Assembly: GCA_020628175.1 (NCBI GenBank)
Contig: JAHDFK010000003.1
Span: 62,001-126,000 of the forward strand
DNA length: 64,000 nucleotides
Source of the DNA: Wenyingzhuangia sp.
GTDB taxonomy: Bacteria; Bacteroidota; Bacteroidia; Flavobacteriales; Flavobacteriaceae
Reading direction: 5' to 3'
Below the pieces are notes generated by a model. The model did not search any database, was not told the origin of the DNA, and saw only the letters and a list, made by a program, of their open reading frames with translations. The position numbers and the translations under genes are program-made. This document shows positions 51,829 to 60,142 of the stretch, piece after piece. Each line of letters opens with the position of its first letter. Positions within the stretch are counted from its first letter, which is position 1.

Positions 51829-53064
51829 ATGAAAGACTCAATTATCAAAGTAATTAAATTTATAGGACTTGGTTTTTTAGAACCTTTAATTCGTTTGGCT
51901 AGCGGTGAAGAACCTAAGAAAAACACAAAACTAGCTTTTAGAAAAGTTGGAGCACCTATCGCTTCGATATTAATATTTTTACTTTTATGGAACATTGGAG
52001 CAAATTCTCTATTTGAAAGCCTAGCAGACAACAAAATAGAAAGCACTAGACAAGCGAGCGGAGATAAAGAAGCAGAAAGAGTTGCCTCTTTAATAAAATC
52101 TGCAAAGAAAAAATTAAACGGTTCTTTTATCATTTCTGATGATGTTGCCGATAAAGAACTAGCAAAACAAGACGACGTAAACACTGTTGCTATTGAAAAA
52201 GAAGATGGTACATACGATATTTTAAGTGGATTGACTCCTGATGAGAAAAAAGTAATCCCTGTTACATTACCATCTCCATCACAAACCAAAAATGCCTTTT
52301 ATTCTTTATGGGTAGATTTTAAAACTGTAAAATCTGACAAAAAAACCTTTAAAGCAAAAACTGCCAAATTAAACGAACAACGTATTGCCCAAGGTAAAAA
52401 AGCAATTACATACACAGGTAGACCTTCGTTTGTAGATCAAATTATGACAAGTTTAAAAACTGTATTCGCTGGTTTCTTATTAGCATTATTTATTGCTGTG
52501 CCAGTAGGTATTGTAATAGGATTGAGCGAAACATTAAGAGCTTCTATCACTTGGGTAATTCAAATATTTAAACCTGTATCTCCAGTAGTATGGTTGTTAT
52601 TAGTAACCATGATTGTTACTACTTTATTAAGAAATTCAGACGGAGACAGTTCTTTTATCATCTCTTTTATATCTGTAGGTTTATGTTCTATGTGGGCAAC
52701 TCTAGTAAATACAGCTATGGGAGTTGCTTCTGTAAACACAGATTATATTAATGTAGCAAAAGTTTTAAAATTAAGACCGCTACAAAAAACATTCAAAGTA
52801 ATCTTACCGGCATCTTTACCATTAATTTTTACAGGTTTAAGAATTACATTATCTGTAGCTTGGATGGTATTAATTGCTATTGAATTATTAGCACAGTCTC
52901 CAGGTTTAGGATCTTTTGTATGGGAAGAATTCCAAAATGGAGCTAACGACTCGAACTCTAAAATTATTGTAGCCATGTTTGTTATTGGATTGATTGGTTT
53001 TGCTTTAGACAAGATTATGATGTTCATTCAAAATTTGATTTCTTTTGAAAAAGAAACGATTTAA
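51829..53064 (+). CDS. Nitrate ABC transporter permease (NrtB type) with an inserted domain
   Basis: A 411-residue membrane protein. One helix near residue 45 (IASILIFLLLWNIGA) is followed by about 140 charged residues and then the usual five-helix permease domain from FAGFLLALFIAVPVGIVIGL to the C terminus, with the EAA-like loop ASVNTDYINVAKVLKLRPLQKTFKVILPASLPLIFTGLR. NrtB proteins have about 270-280 residues, so the N-terminal region of around 140 extra residues is unusual. It is followed after 50 bp by the first ATPase. Confidence 0.9.
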   Translation: MKDSIIKVIKFIGLGFLEPLIRLASGEEPKKNTKLAFRKVGAPIASILIFLLLWNIGANSLFESLADNKIESTRQASGDKEAERVASLIKSAKKKLNGSFIISDDVADKELAKQDDVNTVAIEKEDGTYDILSGLTPDEKKVIPVTLPSPSQTKNAFYSLWVDFKTVKSDKKTFKAKTAKLNEQRIAQGKKAITYTGRPSFVDQIMTSLKTVFAGFLLALFIAVPVGIVIGLSETLRASITWVIQIFKPVSPVVWLLLVTMIVTTLLRNSDGDSSFIISFISVGLCSMWATLVNTAMGVASVNTDYINVAKVLKLRPLQKTFKVILPASLPLIFTGLRITLSVAWMVLIAIELLAQSPGLGSFVWEEFQNGANDSNSKIIVAMFVIGLIGFALDKIMMFIQNLISFEKETI

Positions 53065-53114
53065 AGATTCATAATTAATCAATCTTTATTATTTATTCAT
53101 CTTAAATCATAATT

Positions 53115-53957
53115 ATGGCAATTTTAGAATTAAACAACATATATAAAACCTACAATCCCGCTAAAGAATACAAAGGCGAAATTCTTGACAACATCAATCT
53201 AAACATTGAAGAAGGAGAGTTTGTAGCCATTGTAGGATTTTCTGGAAGTGGAAAAACTACACTTGTAAATCTTATCAACGGATTATTACAACCTACAGAA
53301 GGTGAAGTATTATTTAAAGGAAAACCTGTAGAAGACACAAGCCACGAACGTGGTGTAATTTTCCAGAACTACTCTTTACTACCTTGGCTTACCGTATACC
53401 AAAATATAGACATGGCTATTCAAGAAGCTTTTCCAAAAGCTTCTAAAGAAGAAAAAGACAAACGCGTTAAAGAATACATAGAAATGGTAGGTTTGTCGCA
53501 CGCAATCAACAAACGTCCTAAAGAATTGTCTGGAGGAATGAGACAACGTGTATCTGTAGCTAGAGCCTTATCTATGGATCCTGAAATGATTATCATGGAT
53601 GAACCTTTAGGAGCTTTAGATGCTTTGACAAGAGGTAATTTACAAGACGAAATTTTAAAAATCTGGGAACGCAACAAGAGAACTGCATTGTTAATTACCA
53701 ACGATGTAGATGAAGCTATTTACATGGCAGATAGAATTATTCCTTTAAAACCAGGTCCTAAGGCTACTTTAGGACCTGAATTTAAAGTGAATATTGAACG
53801 TCCAAGAGACAAAGCAAATCTTAACGACAACGCTGAGTACAAAAAAATTAGAAACGAAATTTTAGAGTACTTAATGGAATTAGGAGACGAGCAAGCAGCA
53901 AGTAATGATAATCATTACGAATTGCCAGACATTCAGCCAAGAGATTACAGATGGTAA
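53115..53957 (+). CDS. Nitrate ABC transporter ATPase 1 (NrtC/D type)
   Basis: A 280-residue ATPase with Walker A GFSGSGKTT, Q loop FQNYSLLPWLT, signature LSGGMRQRVSVARAL and Walker B MIIMDEPLGALDALT. It lacks the C-terminal substrate-binding-like domain of cyanobacterial NrtC. It overlaps the upstream reading of the next gene, whose better start is 53977. Works with the second ATPase as a probable heterodimer. Confidence 0.93.
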   Translation: MAILELNNIYKTYNPAKEYKGEILDNINLNIEEGEFVAIVGFSGSGKTTLVNLINGLLQPTEGEVLFKGKPVEDTSHERGVIFQNYSLLPWLTVYQNIDMAIQEAFPKASKEEKDKRVKEYIEMVGLSHAINKRPKELSGGMRQRVSVARALSMDPEMIIMDEPLGALDALTRGNLQDEILKIWERNKRTALLITNDVDEAIYMADRIIPLKPGPKATLGPEFKVNIERPRDKANLNDNAEYKKIRNEILEYLMELGDEQAASNDNHYELPDIQPRDYRW

Positions 53958-53976
53958 ACCCGTAAAACAGCAAACT

Positions 53977-54789
53977 ATGAGCACAATCACCCAACATAAA
54001 GAAACACAAAAATTTCCATCTAACGAGGTAATGTTAGACCTGGTAGATTTAAAAAAAGTATACCCAACTCCTAAAGGAGACTACGTAGTTTTAGAAGATT
54101 TAAATCTTCAAATACGTAAAGAAGAGTTCATTACCATTATCGGACACTCAGGATGTGGTAAAACAACCATGCTATCTATGATTGCAGGATTGAACGAAAT
54201 TTCTGGTGGAAAAATCACCGTTTTAGGTTCGAGTATAAAAGGACCAGGACCTGACAGAGGTGTTATTTTTCAGGCACCTAGTTTAATGCCTTGGCTTACA
54301 ACCCTAGACAACGTAATGCTAGGTGTAAAGCAAGCATATCCTCACGCAACTAAAAAGCAAAAAGAAGACATCTGTAAATACTACTTACACAAAGTAGGTA
54401 TGGATGGTTCTTTAAACAAAAGAGCTTCAGAAATATCGCAAGGGGAACAACAACGTGTAGGTATTGCAAGAGCTTTTGCTATAAAACCTAAAGTATTATT
54501 GTTAGATGAGCCTTTTGGAATGTTAGACTCTTTAACAAGAGGACAACTACAAGATGTTTTAATTGATGTTTGGAACAAAGAAAAAATTACAGCTGTAATG
54601 ATTACACATGATGTAGATGAGGCTATTTTTCTTGCCGACCGTGTAGTAATGATGACTAGTGGACCCAAAGCAAAAATTGGAGATGTATTACCTATTGAGT
54701 TTGAAAGACCTAGAACACGTAAAGCAATTCTAGACCATGATGACTATTATAAATACCGTAAACATTTAATAGACTTTTTAGAACATTAA
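53977..54789 (+). CDS. Nitrate ABC transporter ATPase 2 (NrtD type)
   Basis: A 270-residue ATPase: Walker A GHSGCGKTT, signature ISQGEQQRVGIARAF and Walker B VLLLDEPFGMLDSLT. The ATG at 53977 (MSTITQHKETQKFP) follows the previous stop by 19 bp; an ATG at 53905 would overlap the first ATPase and add an odd sequence. The signature begins Ile-Ser-Gln instead of Leu-Ser-Gly, seen in NrtD proteins. A hairpin (54796-54813) follows the stop. Confidence 0.93.
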   Translation: MSTITQHKETQKFPSNEVMLDLVDLKKVYPTPKGDYVVLEDLNLQIRKEEFITIIGHSGCGKTTMLSMIAGLNEISGGKITVLGSSIKGPGPDRGVIFQAPSLMPWLTTLDNVMLGVKQAYPHATKKQKEDICKYYLHKVGMDGSLNKRASEISQGEQQRVGIARAFAIKPKVLLLDEPFGMLDSLTRGQLQDVLIDVWNKEKITAVMITHDVDEAIFLADRVVMMTSGPKAKIGDVLPIEFERPRTRKAILDHDDYYKYRKHLIDFLEH

Positions 54790-54835
54790 AACAATACCTG
54801 TTAAAAAACAGGTTATCAAATGCAAAACACCATAC

Positions 54836-54863
54836 TACGTATAAATACTTAAAACTATTTTTG
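54836..54863 (+). promoter_or_regulatory. Promoter of the porin gene with nitrate motif, copy 3
   Basis: Motif TACGTATAAATACTTA (54836-54851), then a -7 box TATTTTTG (54856-54863), 44 bp before the porin ATG. Confidence 0.7.
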
Positions 54864-54907
54864 GTGTGTAGAAAAAAACGTAACAACTAAACTTAAATAA
54901 TTTAAAC

Positions 54908-56164
54908 ATGAAATTATCTAAAAAACTATTCGCAGCGGCTTTCGCACTAACAGCTATAGCACAAGCCCAAGAAGAACCAAACTTCTCATTATCTGGAGAA
55001 TTTAGACCTCGTTCTGAATATTTCGGAAACGGTGGTAACTTTACAGGAGGATCTTTTCCAGCAGGAACTGCTACCAATGCAGACGAAGGATTTGTAAGAA
55101 CAACAGTAAGAGCTGCATTAAACGCAGATTACAAAGCAAGTGGATACAAATTACACTTAGGTATACAAGAAGTTTTTGCTTTTGGTGACAGACAACAAAT
55201 TGCAACAGCTGGTAACGGGAACATAAGATTCCAAGAAGCTTGGGCAGACATCAATCTTAGCGAAACATCTACATTAAAAATTGGACGTCAACCCTTATCT
55301 TATGACGATCAAAGAATCTTAGGAGGACTAGGATGGGCGCAACAAGCAAGAACGCATGATGCAGCTGTATTTAAGTACACTAAAGATGGATATCACTTAG
55401 ATTTAGGAGCTTCTTTAAACACTACAACTGATGAAGTATTTAACAATACAACTTTGTTTACTTACAGAGATATGGGATTTGTAAGAGCTAACAAAAAATA
55501 CGGTGCTCTAAATATTTCTGCTTTAGCGTTAGTTAACACATTCCAGAACGGAACAGCAGTTTCTACAGCAGGTAGCGACAAAGCAACCTTACTTACAGCA
55601 GGAATCCATGCTGACTACAAAGTAAAAGGTTTAGGTTTACACTTAAACGCATTTGTACAGGAAGGAAACAACATGGTTGGTGGATACAACGACGTAAGCG
55701 GAGCTCACTTAATAAGTTTAGATGCTGATTACAAAATTAACGATAAGTTTACTGTACTTGGGGGAATCGAAAGAATTTCTGGTAGAACAAACAATTCAGC
55801 AGCTTTCTTTCCATTATACGGAACGAACCACAAATTCAATGGTTTAATCGATAGATTTTACGTAGGTAATCACGCTAACGCAGGAGGATTAAATGACTTA
55901 CATATTGGAGCAAATGCTAAGTTAGCTGGAGCAATGTTTAAGGTTAGAGGACACTTATTCTCTGAAGCTAAAGACATCGCTAGTAATGGTAACGCTTTAG
56001 GATCTGAATTAGATTTAATTGTTGCTAAAAAATTCAACGGATTTAAATTAGTGGGAGGTTACTCTCAATTCTTCGAACCAAAATTAGTTAAAGATTTAGC
56101 TACAACAAAAAGCACACAAAACTGGGCTTGGTTAATGTTAATCATCAAACCTAAGTTTTTATAA
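54908..56164 (+). CDS. Outer-membrane porin of the alginate-export-like family
   Basis: A 418-residue protein with a signal peptide (KLFAAAFALTAIAQAQ) and beta-barrel strands with alternating hydrophobics and many Gly and aromatic residues, such as FSLSGEFRPRSEYFGNGG, LKIGRQPLSYDDQRILGG and WLMLIIKPKFL at the C terminus. FRPR-x-E and GRQ-x-L-x-YDDQR are found in alginate_exp barrels. Position after the ABC transporter and the nitrate motif makes it a likely route for nitrate through the outer membrane. Ends at a strong terminator. Confidence 0.85.
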   Translation: MKLSKKLFAAAFALTAIAQAQEEPNFSLSGEFRPRSEYFGNGGNFTGGSFPAGTATNADEGFVRTTVRAALNADYKASGYKLHLGIQEVFAFGDRQQIATAGNGNIRFQEAWADINLSETSTLKIGRQPLSYDDQRILGGLGWAQQARTHDAAVFKYTKDGYHLDLGASLNTTTDEVFNNTTLFTYRDMGFVRANKKYGALNISALALVNTFQNGTAVSTAGSDKATLLTAGIHADYKVKGLGLHLNAFVQEGNNMVGGYNDVSGAHLISLDADYKINDKFTVLGGIERISGRTNNSAAFFPLYGTNHKFNGLIDRFYVGNHANAGGLNDLHIGANAKLAGAMFKVRGHLFSEAKDIASNGNALGSELDLIVAKKFNGFKLVGGYSQFFEPKLVKDLATTKSTQNWAWLMLIIKPKFL

Positions 56165-56204
56165 AAAACATTAAGGATTCCTTAAACCTTAATTATTCAG
56201 TGTT

Positions 56205-56235
56205 AAAAGCTCGAGCATTCTGCTCGGGCTTTTTT
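56205..56235 (+). terminator. Terminator of the porin gene
   Basis: AAAAGC-T-CGAGCA pairs with TGCTCG-G-GCTTTTTT around a three-base loop, ending in T. Confidence 0.85.
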
Positions 56236-56408
56236 CGTTTACAATAACTGACATATAACATATTAGCATTTAAAAAAAAACAAAAACACACATATTATTA
56301 CCTACACAAAAACACAAACACTCGTGTGTATTCACAAAAAATAAAACAAGTAACATCTCTACTTTTACAAATACAAAACAGATACTAACTTCAATTAAAT
56401 ACTATATT

Positions 56409-56894
56409 ATGAGTTCATTTTTATCAAAATTATTCGGAAAAAAACAAGAAGCAGTTACCGCTGAAAAAGAGGAAATTTTACCAGCTAAAACTATAGAATT
56501 GGTACAAACTTCTTTCGAAGCTGTAAAACCAATAGCAAGTACTGCTGCCGAAATATTTTATACAAAATTATTTGAATTAGATGCCAACCTTAAACCTTTG
56601 TTCCCAACAGCCGATGAAGACAAGATGAAAGAGCAAGGAAACAAATTAATGACTATGCTTTCGGGTGCAGTTGCAGGCTTATCTAACATCGAAGCATTGG
56701 TTCCTGTATTAGAAGATTTAGGAAAAAGACACGTAGCATATAGAGTGGAAAAATCGCATTACGACACCGTAGGTGCTGCTTTACTAGGAACTTTAGAAGC
56801 TGGACTAGGAGAAGCTTTTACAACAGAAGTAAAACAAGCATGGACAGATGTATACGGCGTGATGTCTTCTGTGATGATCAAAGCTGCTTACTAA
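56409..56894 (+). CDS. Single-domain globin
   Basis: A 161-residue globin. After a short lead of 26 residues the helical fold begins (ILPAKTIELVQTSFEAVKPIASTAAEIFYTKLFE), with DANLKPLFP, the proximal His in LGKRHVAYRVEKSHYDTVG and the last helix EAFTTEVKQAWTDVY. It resembles the globin part of flavohaemoglobin without its reductase domain. In nitrate clusters a globin often supports nitric oxide dioxygenation to nitrate, which fits here. No nitrate motif was found before it. Confidence 0.88.
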   Translation: MSSFLSKLFGKKQEAVTAEKEEILPAKTIELVQTSFEAVKPIASTAAEIFYTKLFELDANLKPLFPTADEDKMKEQGNKLMTMLSGAVAGLSNIEALVPVLEDLGKRHVAYRVEKSHYDTVGAALLGTLEAGLGEAFTTEVKQAWTDVYGVMSSVMIKAAY

Positions 56895-56922
56895 AACTAT
56901 ATTAATCTAAAAAATAATCAAC

Positions 56923-57741
56923 ATGAATAATTTTACAACCACTCTAAAAAAACTTGCTTTTACAGCAACAACACTAACCCTATTAAGCTCTTGCGGAGGG
57001 GTACCCGAAGAAAGCACTAGTACAAGTAGCGAACAAAAATCGTTTTCTGTTGCCGAAGTATTAACCATGGTAGCTCACGAGAACGATGTTACTAGAACAT
57101 TGTACACAAAGGCAATTGTAGGAGGAGGAAAAAAACAAGGATTTAAATTTGATGAAGACTGGCAGGATGAAAAAGTGGAAGCAGGTCCCTTACCAGCCTT
57201 ATTCTTAAGAGGTATTGCAAACGATATACGTAAAGGAGATGTTCCGCTAGGTCTTTACTTAAGTTCTGATTTTCCTATTAGCGCATCTAACCAACTAGAG
57301 GGAAAACAAGCTGAATTGTTCAAAAAAATCAAAGTAGACCGTGTGCCTGCACATTTTTACGACGAATCTAACAAACTATATACTGCAATGTTTGCAGACG
57401 TTGCTGGTGCACCTGCTTGTGTAAACTGCCACAACAAACACCCTAAAACAACTAAAAAAGATTGGAAACTTGGAGATGTTATGGGGGCTACTACTTGGCA
57501 ATACCCTAAAGATTCTTTAAGCTATACAGAAACCATGGCAGTATTAAAAGCCTATAGAGATGGTACAACCGCTGTGTATAACGACTACTTAGACGAAATT
57601 AAAAACTTTAAAACGAGTTCGAAACCTGTTGTAGGAGACAAATGGCCATCAAGCGGTAACTACATTCCAACTCCCGAAGTATTTTTAGATAGTGTTCGAA
57701 AAATATCTGCATACACAACAATGGCAACATTAATGAAATAA
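56923..57741 (+). CDS. DUF3365 haem-binding lipoprotein
   Basis: A 272-residue protein with a lipoprotein signal (TLTLLSSCGGVPEE). It has the DUF3365/Tll0287-like pattern, with RGIANDIRKGDVPLGLYLSSDFPISASNQL, HFYDESNKLYTAMFADVAGAPACVNCHNKHP and WKLGDVMGATTWQYP. CVNCH is a single CxxCH for c-type haem in this sensor-like fold. Located between globin and a membrane protein, all rightwards; it may pass electrons or sense redox state at the membrane. Role is inferred. Confidence 0.85.
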   Translation: MNNFTTTLKKLAFTATTLTLLSSCGGVPEESTSTSSEQKSFSVAEVLTMVAHENDVTRTLYTKAIVGGGKKQGFKFDEDWQDEKVEAGPLPALFLRGIANDIRKGDVPLGLYLSSDFPISASNQLEGKQAELFKKIKVDRVPAHFYDESNKLYTAMFADVAGAPACVNCHNKHPKTTKKDWKLGDVMGATTWQYPKDSLSYTETMAVLKAYRDGTTAVYNDYLDEIKNFKTSSKPVVGDKWPSSGNYIPTPEVFLDSVRKISAYTTMATLMK

Positions 57742-57750
57742 TTCAAGATC

Positions 57751-58230
57751 TTGAAAAATCAGAAAACTATTACTATTATAAGTCTAGTACTATTCTGTGG
57801 TTATATACTACAGGAAGTACTAGATTTAAAAATTACAGCACTAGAAAACTTACAACAAAGAGAGCTTTTTAAAAGATGGTCTGGTTTTGCTGTAGCACTT
57901 TTTATTTTATTTCAATGGTTTTTAACATTTACCAGAATAACTCCAAAACTAAAAAAACACTCTATAAAATTAACAGCTATACACAAATGGCTTGGTGCAT
58001 TTAGCCCTCTGTTATTTTATATACATGCTACTAGTTTTGGTTATGGATATTTAGCTGTTTTAAGTTATATTTTTTTCACAAATCTATTACTTGGAACCAT
58101 CAATCTTGATGTGATAAAATCTCAAAAAGAATGGATTTTTAAAGGCTGGATGATTGCGCATGTAGGTTTATCTATGCTTATCACCATCATTTTATTTTTA
58201 CATATAGGAACTGTATTCTACTACAAATAA
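57751..58230 (+). CDS. Small cytochrome-b-like membrane protein
   Basis: A 159-residue protein with four hydrophobic helices: IISLVLFCGYILQEVL, WSGFAVALFILFQWFLTF, FSPLLFYIHATSFGYGYLAVLSYIFF and WMIAHVGLSMLITIILFLHIG. His residues on the last two to three (IHKWLG, FYIHA, IAHVG, LFLHIG) could ligate two haems, as in cytochrome-b or ferric-reductase domains. The start is a TTG at 57751. It is between a haem protein and a flavoprotein reductase (15 bp gap), so it likely links the two. Confidence 0.72.
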   Translation: MKNQKTITIISLVLFCGYILQEVLDLKITALENLQQRELFKRWSGFAVALFILFQWFLTFTRITPKLKKHSIKLTAIHKWLGAFSPLLFYIHATSFGYGYLAVLSYIFFTNLLLGTINLDVIKSQKEWIFKGWMIAHVGLSMLITIILFLHIGTVFYYK

Positions 58231-58245
58231 ACACAGTACAAAATC

Positions 58246-59271
58246 ATGAAATTAAAAGTCACAAAAATAATACAAGAAACACCAGAAGCAGTTACTGTGT
58301 GCTTTAAAAATGGTAATTTTTTTCGAAAAATAAAATACCTTCCTGGGCAATTTATTATGCTCGATTTTAAAATAGGAAAAGATACTGTAAAAAGAGCTTA
58401 CTCTTTTAGTAGTAGTCCTGACACAGAAAAAGATTTAAGAATAACTGTTAAACGCGTTAAAGGAGGTTATGTATCTAATTACATAAATAATGTTCTGAAT
58501 GTTGGAGACATCATAAAAGCTGATGTAGCCATGGGAAGCTTCTACATTCAACCTCATAAAAACAAACAAACGCAATATGTTTTGTTTGGTGCAGGTAGTG
58601 GTATTACTCCTGTATATTCTATCACCAAGTCTATTATCACTAAAGAACCAAACTCTAAAGTTTTGTTAATTTACGCAAATCAAAATAAAGAGAATATTAT
58701 TTTTTATGATGAGATTACAAAACTTGAAACTGAAAACCCAAAACAATTAAAAGTAGAACATGTTTTAAGCGAAAACCTAGATCCTAAATATCATACTGGA
58801 TTTTTAACCGAGAATGTTTTGTTGACTATTTTTAAAAAATACAATCTAAAATTCGACAACCACAAATACATGATGTGTGGTCCTAGTGGTTTCATGGACA
58901 ATACAGTAAAACTATTAAAAAATCAAGGAATTGAAAGAAATCAGATTTCTCTTGAAGCTTTTAAAACTCCTGCAGTAAAAATTAACAGAAAAAACTTAAC
59001 AAGTAACGTTACAATAAAGCACAAAAAAGAAACGTACACACTCGAGGTTCCAGGAGACAAAACAATATTACAAGTTGCTATGAATCAAAACATACCACTA
59101 CCCTACTCTTGTAGATCTGGAATGTGCAGTACTTGCATAGGAAACTGTATTGATGGAGAAACTACTATGAGTGAAGGTCATTTACTTACAGACAGTCAGG
59201 TACAAAATGGAGAAATACTTACCTGTATTACCTATCCAAACAGCGAAAACATAACTATTGAAATAGCTTAA
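58246..59271 (+). CDS. Flavodoxin/ferredoxin reductase with C-terminal [2Fe-2S] domain
   Basis: A 341-residue enzyme: FAD site VKRAYSFSSSPD, NAD(P) site VLFGAGSGITPVYSITKS, and a C-terminal plant-type ferredoxin domain with YSCRSGMCSTCIGNC and a later Cys in EILTCIT. This is the FNR-ferredoxin fusion seen in PaaE and Hcr type reductases. It can feed electrons from NAD(P)H to the membrane protein and the five-haem cytochrome next to it. Gap to the cytochrome gene is one base. Confidence 0.9.
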   Translation: MKLKVTKIIQETPEAVTVCFKNGNFFRKIKYLPGQFIMLDFKIGKDTVKRAYSFSSSPDTEKDLRITVKRVKGGYVSNYINNVLNVGDIIKADVAMGSFYIQPHKNKQTQYVLFGAGSGITPVYSITKSIITKEPNSKVLLIYANQNKENIIFYDEITKLETENPKQLKVEHVLSENLDPKYHTGFLTENVLLTIFKKYNLKFDNHKYMMCGPSGFMDNTVKLLKNQGIERNQISLEAFKTPAVKINRKNLTSNVTIKHKKETYTLEVPGDKTILQVAMNQNIPLPYSCRSGMCSTCIGNCIDGETTMSEGHLLTDSQVQNGEILTCITYPNSENITIEIA

Positions 59272-59272
59272 C

Positions 59273-59983
59273 ATGAACATAAATCCATTAAGAAAAAGAC
59301 AATTTTATGGAATCTTAATCGGTCTTGTTGTTGCAATTGTGAGTATATCTTGCTTACTTTTTTACAAACCAGCCGAAACCTATTTAAGTATAGGCCCTAT
59401 GAATAGTGGACATGAAGATTTTTCATGTAACACCTGTCATGCAGACGCAAAGGGAAACTGGACACAACAAATCCAATCGAATACAGAATGCGCTATTGGA
59501 TTGCGAAAAAAAATGGTCGAGTTTGGTTCTCTTCCCGTAGATACTAAAAAATGTTTATCCTGTCACGACAGAGACAACGACAGACACCCAACACACCGAT
59601 TTTTAGAACCTAAATACAAAGAAGCAGTACAAAAAATTGACGCAACTAATTGTACTACTTGCCATGATGAACACAATGGAGTAAGAATGAGTTTAGCTAA
59701 CGGTAACTATTGTATAAATTGCCATAGTGATACCAAAATAAAAGACGACCCTTTAGACACTCCTCATGCAGAGCTTTTTAAAAAAGGAATGTGGAGCACC
59801 TGTTTACAATGTCATGATTTCCACGGAAACCATCAAGCAGAAGCTGCTACAAAAATGAAGGACACTATCCCTTTAAAAACATTAAAAGCTTACTTTAAAG
59901 GAGGTGCAGACCCTTACAAGGGTAGTAAAAAATTTAAAGCACTCTCTGAAAAAGAATGGATAAAAAAGTACGCTACAAAATAA
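59273..59983 (+). CDS. Membrane-anchored five-haem cytochrome c
   Basis: A 236-residue protein with an N-terminal helix (FYGILIGLVVAIVSISCLLFY) and five CxxCH motifs: CNTCH, CLSCH, CTTCH, CINCH and CLQCH. This recalls NrfH/NapC-like or cytochrome-c3-like electron carriers. It starts one base after the flavoprotein stop. With the DUF3365 and b-type proteins it is the end of a gene group beside the nitrate reductase; being outside the cytoplasm, it cannot directly feed the cytosolic NasA. Confidence 0.9.
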   Translation: MNINPLRKRQFYGILIGLVVAIVSISCLLFYKPAETYLSIGPMNSGHEDFSCNTCHADAKGNWTQQIQSNTECAIGLRKKMVEFGSLPVDTKKCLSCHDRDNDRHPTHRFLEPKYKEAVQKIDATNCTTCHDEHNGVRMSLANGNYCINCHSDTKIKDDPLDTPHAELFKKGMWSTCLQCHDFHGNHQAEAATKMKDTIPLKTLKAYFKGGADPYKGSKKFKALSEKEWIKKYATK

Positions 59984-60000
59984 AAAGAAAAAGACATCAA

Positions 60001-60033
60001 AATAAAGCTCAAACCAACTGTTTGAGCTTTATT
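60001..60033 (+). terminator. Terminator after the five-haem cytochrome
   Basis: A perfect 14-bp stem (AATAAAGCTCAAAC and complement) with a five-base loop, before the nas promoter. Confidence 0.75.
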
Positions 60034-60071
60034 CGTTTGTACGGCATAGACTTAAAAGCCTAAAGATAAAC

Positions 60072-60113
60072 TACGTATATATACTTAATATATACGTATT
60101 TTTTGTATATTTG
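60072..60113 (+). promoter_or_regulatory. Promoter of the nitrate reductase with nitrate motif, copy 4
   Basis: TACGTATATATACTTA (60072-60087), a further TACGTA (60093-60098) and a -7 box TATATTTG (60106-60113), 29 bp before the ATG. The motif centre is about 30 bp before the box centre, an activating position. Confidence 0.8.
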
Positions 60114-60142
60114 CCCTGTGTACTCTTCAAAAACAGCAATAC

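Noticed and set aside
56236..56408. A copy of the nitrate motif before the globin gene
   Set aside because: No TACGTA or ATACTTA is found there; only AC-rich repeats and a weak ACAC/GTGT dyad are seen.
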